Source: Chromatiales bacterium (GTDB lineage: Bacteria > Pseudomonadota > Gammaproteobacteria > Thiohalomonadales > Thiohalomonadaceae). Taken from it: a stretch of DNA of 39,040 nt. A model generated the notes under the pieces. The model saw only the letters and a list, made by a program, of their open reading frames with translations. It was not told the origin of the DNA and ran no database searches. The stretch covers positions 1 to 39,040 of the forward strand of contig JAOUQQ010000012.1 in NCBI GenBank assembly GCA_029879245.1. The letters run 5' to 3'. The translations under genes and the position numbers were made by a program. This document shows, piece after piece, positions 32,118-39,040 of this stretch. Position 1 is the stretch's first letter; each line of letters starts with the position of its first letter.

Positions 32118-32606
32118 TTACCAGCAGCCGCCGGTACTCGTTGTTTCAGTACCCCCAGCATCTACAGCGTCATAAGACTTCTTTGCTCCGTCAGGGGCAT
32201 TAGCGCCAACCTCGATAACGAGACTCTTACACTTAGTATCTCCCGTCTGCTTACCAGTGCTGACTACGCTAGCAATTAGGGTATAGCCGGTATTACTCGC
32301 ACCAGTGATAGTAAGGTTGTACCACCCTTCGGGGCTGGTGCTACTTCCATTCACCCGTGTTGTCGCGGCATTCCCACGAACACAGTTGTTACCGGTACCA
32401 ATAGTTTGGGCGTAGACATTGCAGTTACCACGCAGCTTCTCCTGGGCCTGCTGAAGCGAAAGCAGAGCCGTCTTAGCGTCAGTTCGGCGCGATTTCAACA
32501 CATGATCCATGTAGTTTGGGTACGCGATACCTGCCAGAATCCCGATAATGGCAACGACAATCATTATCTCCATCAGGGTGAAACCACCATTGTGTTTGAT
32601 ATGCAT
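32118..32606 (-). CDS. Type IV pilin-like protein, PilE family
   Basis: With ATG 32606 this is a 162-residue prepilin: a short basic leader 'MHIKHNGG', cleavage before Phe9, Glu at mature position 5, and the hydrophobic helix 'FTLMEIMIVVAIIGILAGIA'. AGGAGG precedes the start. The C-terminal head has four Cys, two spaced in 'GNCNVYAQTIGTGNNC' and two in 'TKCKSL' and 'GGCW', so one or two disulfides are likely. It resembles PilE-type minor pilins next to fimT-pilW-pilX clusters. It is transcribed away from fimT. Confidence 0.88.
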   Translation of the reverse strand: MHIKHNGGFTLMEIMIVVAIIGILAGIAYPNYMDHVLKSRRTDAKTALLSLQQAQEKLRGNCNVYAQTIGTGNNCVRGNAATTRVNGSSTSPEGWYNLTITGASNTGYTLIASVVSTGKQTGDTKCKSLVIEVGANAPDGAKKSYDAVDAGGTETTSTGGCW

Positions 32607-32744
32607 TTTCGTGCGAGCCTCCTCTTTATGATTTTCGCTAGTTTGCATCATGATGTGCAGCAGGTCGAGGTGATATTTATCATTTCTAGAATTTAGGGCT
32701 GATGATGGTTCAATTCCGACAAATGGTTGAATCTGGGTAATGAG

Positions 32745-32756
32745 TGGTAATTACCA
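32745..32756. promoter_or_regulatory. 12-bp perfect palindrome in the pilin intergenic region
   Basis: TGGTAATTACCA is a perfect palindrome in the 213-bp gap between the divergent pilE-like and fimT genes. A second, weaker inverted repeat, AGTTA-N6-TAACT, lies at 32780-32795, with TATACT (32783-32788) as a possible -10 for fimT. No sigma-54 pattern (TGGC-N7-TTGC) was seen. It may be an operator shared by both directions. Confidence 0.35.
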
Positions 32757-32819
32757 GGCTGTCACACTTGAAAATAGCTAGTTATACTTCTAACTGTAGG
32801 AAACTTTAAGGGGTGTGTT

Positions 32820-33371
32820 GTGCATAAGGTGAATGGTTTTACAATTATGGAACTGATGATTGCCGTATCTATTATCGGCATCATCGCTATGATTGCGGTG
32901 CCTAATATGCGCGCCTATATGGACAAGCATCGGGTCATCAGTGCAGCAGAGGCGATTTATCAACAGCTCATCTACGCTCGATCTGAGGCGATATCTCGCT
33001 CACAGAATGTCGTGGTGAGGGGCGCGGTTGGGGCTGACACCTCAAACTGGGCGGTTGGCGTTAGCACCAACACGAGCTGTAATCCGACACTAACAGATGC
33101 CTCTACTGCAAGCGCCTGTGTGCTGGATGTTGGGGGCACTAACGTATTAAAACGCATTGCCAGTACGGAGTACCCCGGTGTAACGCTCAATGATGCCCCC
33201 GGTCTCTTTACCGTTACCTTTGACCCTACCCGCGGCACGATTGCAGTGGGCGAGAATGGCACCGCCTACGTACGCTATGGCAACTATGAATTGCGGGTCA
33301 TAGTTAGTGTTATTGGGCGGGCAAGGATCTGCGCCGGAGGTAGTGGTGTAAGGGGGTATTCACCGTGCTAA
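32820..33371 (+). CDS. fimT: Minor pilin FimT/GspH family
   Basis: This 183-residue prepilin starts with GTG 32820 after AAGGGG. The leader is only six residues ('MHKVNG'), cleavage is before Phe7, Glu lies at mature +5, and the helix is 'FTIMELMIAVSIIGIIAMIA'. 'AAEAIYQQLIYARSEAISRS' is the FimT/GspH signature after the helix. The C-terminal beta region ends 'GRARICAGGSGVRGYSPC'. FimT-type minor pilins prime type IV pilus assembly and can bind DNA in some species. Its stop overlaps the pilW start. Confidence 0.9.
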   Translation: MHKVNGFTIMELMIAVSIIGIIAMIAVPNMRAYMDKHRVISAAEAIYQQLIYARSEAISRSQNVVVRGAVGADTSNWAVGVSTNTSCNPTLTDASTASACVLDVGGTNVLKRIASTEYPGVTLNDAPGLFTVTFDPTRGTIAVGENGTAYVRYGNYELRVIVSVIGRARICAGGSGVRGYSPC

Positions 33372-34276
33372 TTCAACCCATAAAGCTGCAGCGAGGGGTG
33401 ACACTCGTTGAATTGATGATCGGTCTGGCGGTCGGCCTTATTGTCGTTGGTGCGGTGCTAAGCGTCTATTTGACTACCGTTAACACAAGTGGTGAAACCC
33501 TCAAATCCAGCCGCCTTAATCAGCAGGTTTCGGCCATTATGAACGTCATATCCAATGACATACGACGCGCAGGGTATGCCGAAGCTACCCCCTCTTTTGG
33601 TGGGTATGACTGGGATGATCCTGGTGACCTGGATGTCAATGACCTGGACAATATTGAGGAGCCCTCCACCAATCCCTTCAATCAGCCGGGTAGTACGGCG
33701 CTGGAGGTACACGATACGATGGCCTCCGACAGCGACGTGGGATCTTTGGGCTGGGGTGAGTGCATCCTCTATGCCTATGACGCCAGCAAGGGTGATGCGG
33801 ATGATGATGGGACTCCCGGCCCAGACGGTGACGTTAATACTGATGGTTTTCGCATAATGGAAAACAACGAATATTTTGGTTTTCGCAAGAACGGCACCAA
33901 CATTGATATGCGTAAGAGTATCGATTATGCCGCGGGTGATACACCAAATTCATGCGCCTCTGCCGGCAGTGGTAGTTGGGAGGCGATGAACGATCCGACG
34001 ATTGAGATCACCACTCTGGAGTTTAATCTGCGAGGCTCCAGCTGCGTCAATACTCAGGAGCCCGACAAGCTCGATAGCGATGGTGATGGCACTATTGATG
34101 ACCTGGATGAGAGCGACTGTTATACGCATGTGCCAGCAGTAGGTAGCGGCATCAACACGGTAGAGAGGCGGGATGTGGAGATTACCATCGGGGCCAGACT
34201 AGCCGGTGATCCCGAGGTAAAGATATCAGTGACTCAACATGTTTCGGTACGTAACGATCTGGTACGTCTGCGTTGA
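33365..34276 (+). CDS. pilW: Minor pilin PilW family
   Basis: The 303-residue protein starts at GTG 33365, overlapping fimT by 7 bp. The leader ends 'LQRG', cleavage is before Val12, Glu16 is the +5 Glu, and the helix 'VTLVELMIGLAVGLIVVGAV' follows. 'LNQQVSAIMNVISNDIRRAG' is the PilW signature. The head domain carries three DxD/NxDG loops (residues 144-152, 156-164 and 237-248, 'DSDGDGTIDDLD'), which look like calcium sites. PilW forms part of the pilus-tip priming complex with PilV and PilX. Confidence 0.88.
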   Translation: MLIQPIKLQRGVTLVELMIGLAVGLIVVGAVLSVYLTTVNTSGETLKSSRLNQQVSAIMNVISNDIRRAGYAEATPSFGGYDWDDPGDLDVNDLDNIEEPSTNPFNQPGSTALEVHDTMASDSDVGSLGWGECILYAYDASKGDADDDGTPGPDGDVNTDGFRIMENNEYFGFRKNGTNIDMRKSIDYAAGDTPNSCASAGSGSWEAMNDPTIEITTLEFNLRGSSCVNTQEPDKLDSDGDGTIDDLDESDCYTHVPAVGSGINTVERRDVEITIGARLAGDPEVKISVTQHVSVRNDLVRLR

Positions 34277-34302
34277 TATGAACGGGGAGAGGTTTTAGCG
34301 CC

Positions 34303-35511
34303 ATGAATAGAGAAAGAATAGGTGCCTGGCAGCGGCAACGTGGTGTGGCGACGCTGCTGATCTCGCTGATCCTGCTGGTGGTTATCACCTTTGTAACCCT
34401 CTACACCTCACGTAGCGTGCTACTGGAACAGAAGATATCCACTAATGAGTTTCGCGGTCGTATGGCATTTGAGGCGGCTGAGGCGGGTTCAGACGCGGCC
34501 ATCGCAGCGATCTCTTCAGGCTGGACTATGGCGGATGACGATACAAGACTTCCGGCAGATCAAAATGTTTATCCAGATTGTCTGCCAACGGCCGAGTATA
34601 ACGTGATTTTTGATATTAATGGTGACGGTACTCCCGATGCCAACGCCAAGACACTGGATAATGGAAGTACGGTGGCGGTTACCATGACCTGTAGTGTCAA
34701 TCAGAGTCTGATTAGTTACGATATTACCTCGGTGGGTAACAGTGATGACAATACAGCGAAGAGAACTATTAATCAGACCCTGATAATTATCCCGCCACTG
34801 CCCAATACCCCGGATAACCCGCTACTTACCCGCGGTGGTGTAGTTATAGGCGGTTCGGCCACGGTGTCTAATCCCGAAGGGAACTCAACTATCTGGTCGG
34901 GGGGAGACGTGAATGTAGGTTCCAATAACTCTACCTCTACTCAAATTGCCAACCCCACACATCCCAACTATCCGAACTGTCTGGGGGGCTCTGTTCAGTG
35001 TCTGGAGAATATGGTTCCCTCATCATCTCGTGATGTAACTGGCGTTGATGTTATTGAAAATGACACCTCACTGGGAAACCTGACTACGGATCAGTTTTTC
35101 TTCAACTTCTTTGGCACGACACCGGAGATTTACCGCGAGAGTCGCGTCACTCTGGAGACGACAGGGGGGCAGCTCGACACATTATCTGGCACAACCGGCG
35201 AGGTAATGTGGGTAGATGGCACTGTTAACATTTCTGGTAACAACACCTTCGGTAGCCCCACCAAGCCCGTAATTATGGTTATTGATGGTGACTTTGACGC
35301 CTCGGGAAATATCACCATTTACGGCCTGTTGTTTGTGATCGGTTCAATAACCGGTACCGGTTCGGTGGATATCACAGGATCAGCGGTTGTCAACGGTATT
35401 AATAGTGGTGGTGGTGGTAGTCTCGACGTGGTCTATAACAGCCGGGTTCTTAAATCGACTTTTTCCTATGGACGCCCCGCTGCCGGTTCGGGTACGTGGC
35501 GTGACTTTTGA
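34303..35511 (+). CDS. pilX: PilX-like minor pilin with beta-solenoid C-terminus
   Basis: The 402-residue protein begins 'MNRERIGAWQRQRGVATLLI'; cleavage would be after Gly14, and there is no Glu at +5, as in GspK/PilX-type pilins. 'EFRGRMAFEAAEAGSDAAIA' is the PilX signature. Usual PilX proteins are about half this length. The extra part (about 175-370) has Gly/Val/Asn repeats such as 'VDGTVNISGNNTFGSP' and 'DASGNITIYGLLFVIGSITG', suggestive of a parallel beta-helix. 'DINGDGTPD' (104-112) is a calcium-loop candidate. GGGGAGAGG lies upstream. Confidence 0.85.
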   Translation: MNRERIGAWQRQRGVATLLISLILLVVITFVTLYTSRSVLLEQKISTNEFRGRMAFEAAEAGSDAAIAAISSGWTMADDDTRLPADQNVYPDCLPTAEYNVIFDINGDGTPDANAKTLDNGSTVAVTMTCSVNQSLISYDITSVGNSDDNTAKRTINQTLIIIPPLPNTPDNPLLTRGGVVIGGSATVSNPEGNSTIWSGGDVNVGSNNSTSTQIANPTHPNYPNCLGGSVQCLENMVPSSSRDVTGVDVIENDTSLGNLTTDQFFFNFFGTTPEIYRESRVTLETTGGQLDTLSGTTGEVMWVDGTVNISGNNTFGSPTKPVIMVIDGDFDASGNITIYGLLFVIGSITGTGSVDITGSAVVNGINSGGGGSLDVVYNSRVLKSTFSYGRPAAGSGTWRDF

Positions 35512-35546
35512 CCTGATGCGAGAAAACGTGCATCAAGGAGTGTGGT

Positions 35547-38500
35547 ATGTATAAGCGAAGCGTAGTTTATTCTAGTGAACAACGTGGTTTTACCCTGATT
35601 GAGGCGCTGATAGCCGTGCTCGTGCTTTCGTTCGGGTTACTGGCAATTGGTACCTTCCAGGCCAAGCTGGTTGCCGGTAGCGCCTATAACAAGGCGCGGG
35701 CCGAGGCAGTGGCGTTGGCACAGGATAAGCTGGATGAGATACGCAGTTATACCACCGAACACGGTATCGTTGAGAAGCTGACCAATACGTCGGTAGCCGA
35801 TCCGGCACTGGGTGCTGAATATACCTACCCTGCCGATGTCCCCGCCGGTCTGACTGATTATCCGGTTACGCCAGAAACTATTGAGGGCACTAATGCCAGC
35901 TTCCAGCGTGTGTGGAGTATTAACCATGTTGGTGAGACAAACATAGCGGTAGTGACCGTTAGCTGGACTGATCGTGAGGGTACGCAGAATGTCTCTTTAG
36001 AGACGCAGATTGCATGGCGTAATCCCCGCGGTTCGGCAGATTTGTCGGCAAGTACCAAACCACTGGTGGAGTCACCTACTGGTAAGGCCTATCTGGGTGA
36101 TGGCAGCCTTGATCAGACGGCAATGGATCAGTTCAAGGCCGATAATCCCAATAGCAACAATAACGATGGCACGTATACGGGTGACCACGATAAGGATGGC
36201 GATCTTGAGCTGATTGTGGAGACTAGTACAGGTGGTGAGGTTGTGCTGACTCTGCCAAAGGCGTGCAAGCTAGTAGATAAATTTGGTAATCCAATCTGTA
36301 CCGATTTTGTAAAAATTAGCGGGACAGTCTATTTCGACAGAACCGGTGGCTCCACCTTGAAGGGCAAGGATATCTGGGTTCTCGCCTCTGATGCGGCCTA
36401 TTGCTCACGTTGGGCTCCGGTCTCGGCCACCCCTGCCAAACTGACCACTACGTTGGATCTTACTACCTTGCCCGGAACGGATGGTAAGATTTGGCGTGAC
36501 AACAATGCTGTGGTTGACTTTGTCGGCAACGAGAATAATATCTCTGATTACGACTACTTTAACTATACCTGCTATCTGGGTGGTGGCTGGTACGGTAATA
36601 TCGGTCTGGTTATGCTTGGCGCCAACAATCAGGATTTTGCCTGCGTGGGCGACCCCAATGCAGGTACCCTTGAGGCATGGAAGCATGTTGAACTGGCCAA
36701 GCGCCGTGGCTATCGTGGGGCTTTGCATCAGTACACTGTTGATGCGAATGGTGATCATGTTGAGGTACAGGTAGGTGGCCAGACGGTTTACTACTCCATC
36801 GGGGTTAAGGATGCCATCAAGCTGCCGGATGTAAACTGGGCAGAGCGTAAGTATGGCCACGACTTTGTTATCTCCCGCGGTAATAACCCGACCACCACTG
36901 ACTGTCTAACAGTGCTTTCCCGCCCTGATAGCGATCCCGATGCCAGCACTGTGACGGCAAATCTATTTCACAGTGTGCCGGGCGACTTTATTTGCCTTAA
37001 TGAAGATGCGAATGACCCGCCTGAGGGAACCGCTCCGCGGGTCGGTGCCTATGCCAAATTTGTCAGTTATCCCTGGGACTATCTTAACCAGTTTGATGAG
37101 ACGATTTACGATGTAAAAAGCGGTTGTGACTATGATCCATCGGATCCCCCCTCATTCCGTTACACCATTACCGGTATACTGGATATGGATTCGGCCACCG
37201 AACACACCTGGGGTAGTGCGAATCCTGCTAACGGTACCTTTGGTGGGAACATCAATACCTCAGATGGCTTTGACAACTGCTCTATTCTCAGTACCACTGC
37301 AGGTGATGGTAACGACATCTCCTACAGCTGCAACTACTTTGTCTGGGAGGATCAGAAGCAGGTACAAACGCCGTGGAACGGTAGTGTTGTAGTCAATGCG
37401 CCGTATGATGTGGTCTGTGTCCCGAGCACGCCAGACTACACCTATGTACAGGCGAACCTGAGCGCCGAGGCTGTGTACGACATTACTTCAGCACTGGGTG
37501 CGCAAACGGCTAACTTTACCTGCCATGACCTGACCAAGTTCAATGTTACCGGCAATATCACCGTCGATGCGGGCAATGATTTGAAAACAGTAGGCGGGCT
37601 GGATATCAGGGCTTACGATCAGAATGGTGACCCAATTGGCCTATGTGTTGCGACGCCCTCTCCGCTGAGTGCGACATACAAGTGTAGTGGTTTGATGGAG
37701 GACACCTTTACCTCGGGCTTTACCGGCCGGGTAGAGCTGCTTGTGCCCACTGATTATCGGTGTACCAGTGCCACCACCATTAATGCCACCTCGGCTACCT
37801 GTGGTACAAGTGTGGTGACCTGGAGCTTTACCAACCTCGTGGTTGACCCAAACACCAGTAGTAACAATAACGTGGTCTTTGATGGTCCGAAGGATGTCTA
37901 CACCATTGCGGGTACCGTAAGAAATGCTACCAGCCCGGCGCAGGACATTCTCACCGGTATGGTGATCTCAACGTCAGATGGCGGGTGTAGCTCCATGGGG
38001 CTTGCAGCAAACGGTATCGATGTTGAATACACCTGTCAGGTCACCCATGACACCACACTAACTGCCAGCTGGGTAGGTTCGGTGATTGTTAACCCGCCCA
38101 CTGGATTCTGGTGTGGCGTCGATTCAAAGGGAACAGAGATCTCGCTGTCAATCCCTGCTGACACCACAGCTACGGTAACAGCCGCCTCCGCGACATGTGT
38201 GGTCGATACCAGTGGCCCGGTTGTTGTCGATGGCAGTGTCTATGTGCCAACGCCATACCGCAATATCGTAAAATATGACGAGACGGTGGGTGCAGGTAAC
38301 GGCGATTATGCCGATATCTATACCCTTCTGGGTTATACCAGTGCCGACTTCACGGGTGACTACGTGATGAAGTTTAACTCTACCCCGGGAACGGGTGATT
38401 ACACTGCAGTCGACTTTGAGTTTGTCGGGCTGGGTAGCGGTGATTACCGGGACAAATATACCCTGATCGGCCACACCAGTGCCGACTACACGGGCGACTA

Positions 38501-39040
38501 CGTGATGCAGTTTAACTCTACCCCGGGTACCGGTAACTACGACGGGGTCGACTTTGAGTTTGTCGGGCTGGGTAAGGGTGACTACAGGGATCTCTACACC
38601 CTGATCGGCAACACCAGTGCCGACTACACGGGCGACTACGTGATGAAGTTTACCTCCACCCCGGCTGCGGGTGATTATGATGCGGTCGACTTTGAGTTTG
38701 TCGGGCTGGGTAGCGGTGATTACCGGGACATATACACCCTGATCGGCAACACCAGTGCCGACTACACGGGCGACTACGTGATGAAGTTTAACTCCACCCC
38801 GGGTACCGGTGACTATGATGGGGTCGACTTTGAGTTTGTCGGGATGGGTACCGGTGATTACCGGGACAAATACACCCTGATCGGCAACACCAGTGCCGAC
38901 TACACGGGCGACTACGTGATGAAGTTTACCTCCACCCCGGCTGCGGGTGATTATGATGCGGTCGACTTTGAGTTTGTCGGGCTGGGTAGCGGTGATTACC
39001 GGGACATATACACCCTGATCGGCAACACCAGTGGCGACTA
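35547..39040 (+). CDS. Giant PilV-like minor pilin with C-terminal tandem repeats (partial)
   Basis: The frame is open from ATG 35547 (AAGGAG upstream) to the window edge: at least 1164 codons, no stop. The N-terminus is a prepilin ('QRGFTLIEALIAVLVLSFGL', Glu at +5) followed by a PilV-like 'ALAQDKLDEIRSY'. PilV proteins are normally under about 250 residues. 'DHDKDGDLE' (213-221) is a calcium-loop candidate. Residues about 255-900 hold divergent beta-rich segments with paired Cys, the clearest starting near 537, 664 and 783. From residue 919 an exact 46-residue tandem array runs to the edge. It is the fourth gene of the fimT-pilW-pilX series. Likely role: pilus-tip adhesin (inference). Confidence 0.85.
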   Translation, partial: MYKRSVVYSSEQRGFTLIEALIAVLVLSFGLLAIGTFQAKLVAGSAYNKARAEAVALAQDKLDEIRSYTTEHGIVEKLTNTSVADPALGAEYTYPADVPAGLTDYPVTPETIEGTNASFQRVWSINHVGETNIAVVTVSWTDREGTQNVSLETQIAWRNPRGSADLSASTKPLVESPTGKAYLGDGSLDQTAMDQFKADNPNSNNNDGTYTGDHDKDGDLELIVETSTGGEVVLTLPKACKLVDKFGNPICTDFVKISGTVYFDRTGGSTLKGKDIWVLASDAAYCSRWAPVSATPAKLTTTLDLTTLPGTDGKIWRDNNAVVDFVGNENNISDYDYFNYTCYLGGGWYGNIGLVMLGANNQDFACVGDPNAGTLEAWKHVELAKRRGYRGALHQYTVDANGDHVEVQVGGQTVYYSIGVKDAIKLPDVNWAERKYGHDFVISRGNNPTTTDCLTVLSRPDSDPDASTVTANLFHSVPGDFICLNEDANDPPEGTAPRVGAYAKFVSYPWDYLNQFDETIYDVKSGCDYDPSDPPSFRYTITGILDMDSATEHTWGSANPANGTFGGNINTSDGFDNCSILSTTAGDGNDISYSCNYFVWEDQKQVQTPWNGSVVVNAPYDVVCVPSTPDYTYVQANLSAEAVYDITSALGAQTANFTCHDLTKFNVTGNITVDAGNDLKTVGGLDIRAYDQNGDPIGLCVATPSPLSATYKCSGLMEDTFTSGFTGRVELLVPTDYRCTSATTINATSATCGTSVVTWSFTNLVVDPNTSSNNNVVFDGPKDVYTIAGTVRNATSPAQDILTGMVISTSDGGCSSMGLAANGIDVEYTCQVTHDTTLTASWVGSVIVNPPTGFWCGVDSKGTEISLSIPADTTATVTAASATCVVDTSGPVVVDGSVYVPTPYRNIVKYDETVGAGNGDYADIYTLLGYTSADFTGDYVMKFNSTPGTGDYTAVDFEFVGLGSGDYRDKYTLIGHTSADYTGDYVMQFNSTPGTGNYDGVDFEFVGLGKGDYRDLYTLIGNTSADYTGDYVMKFTSTPAAGDYDAVDFEFVGLGSGDYRDIYTLIGNTSADYTGDYVMKFNSTPGTGDYDGVDFEFVGMGTGDYRDKYTLIGNTSADYTGDYVMKFTSTPAAGDYDAVDFEFVGLGSGDYRDIYTLIGNTSGD
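38301..39040 (+). repeat. In-frame 138-bp tandem repeats in the giant pilin gene
   Basis: Copies begin at 38301, 38439, 38577, 38715, 38853 and 38991 (last cut at the edge), every 138 bp exactly, giving 46-residue units. A typical unit runs from 'GDYRDKYTLIGNTSADYTGD' through 'YVMKFNSTPGTGDYDGVDFE' to 'FVGLGS'. The first copy is most diverged. Copies 3 and 5 share 'FTSTPAAGDYDAVDFEF', copies 2 and 4 share 'FNSTPGTG', so the recent unit of expansion is 276 bp. Units have no Cys and are rich in Asp and Tyr. Confidence 0.97.

Noticed and set aside
32607-32819. Sigma-54 promoter for the pilin genes
   Set aside because: No TGGC-N7-TTGC-like pair was found on either strand.
38301-39040. Possible CRISPR array
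   Set aside because: The regular 138-bp period has no unique spacers; the copies are contiguous and in frame, so it is protein-coding repetition.
35547-39040. Frameshift or misjoin making the giant pilin frame
   Set aside because: The frame was read codon by codon without a stop, composition is even, and all six repeat copies are in the same phase as the prepilin start. A misjoin cannot be fully excluded without reads.

Overview
The window is a continuous piece of a gammaproteobacterial chromosome. It opens with the last 36 codons of tuf and then carries an unbroken S10-spc-alpha ribosomal protein block (rpsJ to rplQ, about 117-13931) in the standard order, with secY, rpmJ and rpoA in their usual places. 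Protein sequences and gene order (uvrA / MFS / ssb; ispB divergent from rplU-rpmA-obgE-proB; rpsT divergent from murJ-ribF-ileS-lspA-fkpB-ispH; then type IV minor pilins) resemble Pseudomonas- and Chromatiales-like gammaproteobacteria. I cannot name the genus. A zinc-ribbon (four-cysteine) S4 protein separates it from enterics.

Layout: (1) 1-13975, translation operons ending in a strong terminator, with internal hairpins after rpsJ, rpsQ, rpmJ and rpsD and candidate promoters for the spc and alpha operons. (2) 13995-20210, a SAM hydroxide adenosyltransferase (DUF62) gene convergent with uvrA, a YajR-like MFS transporter, ssb, a small PA2779-like membrane protein and tRNA-Pro(CGG). (3) 20222-24281, ispB on the minus strand, then rplU-rpmA, obgE and proB on the plus strand. 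(4) 24301-32111, rpsT (minus, TTG start), then murJ, ribF, ileS, lspA, fkpB and ispH (plus). These link lipid II flipping, flavin cofactors, tRNA charging, lipoprotein maturation and isoprenoid synthesis in the order known from many gammaproteobacteria. (5) 32118-39040, a type IV pilus minor pilin locus: a PilE-like pilin on the minus strand and, diverging from it, fimT, pilW, pilX and a giant pilV-like gene that runs off the window.

The most unusual item is the last gene. It begins with a normal prepilin signal (GFTLIE) but stays open for at least 1164 codons. After the pilin part it shows several divergent cysteine-bearing beta-rich segments, then an in-frame tandem array of exactly 138 bp (46 residues) from residue 919 onward. 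Each 46-residue unit looks like three copies of a ~15-residue 'xDYxxx' beta motif, and the newer copies are arranged as near-identical 276-bp dimers. The neighbouring PilW and PilX are also enlarged, and the three pilins together carry five DxDxDG-type calcium-loop candidates. My inference is a pilus-tip adhesin built directly on a minor pilin; no pilY1 is seen in the window, though it could lie beyond the edge.

No insertion sequences, CRISPR arrays, prophage genes or frameshifted genes were seen. No gene-free stretch exceeds about 215 bp.
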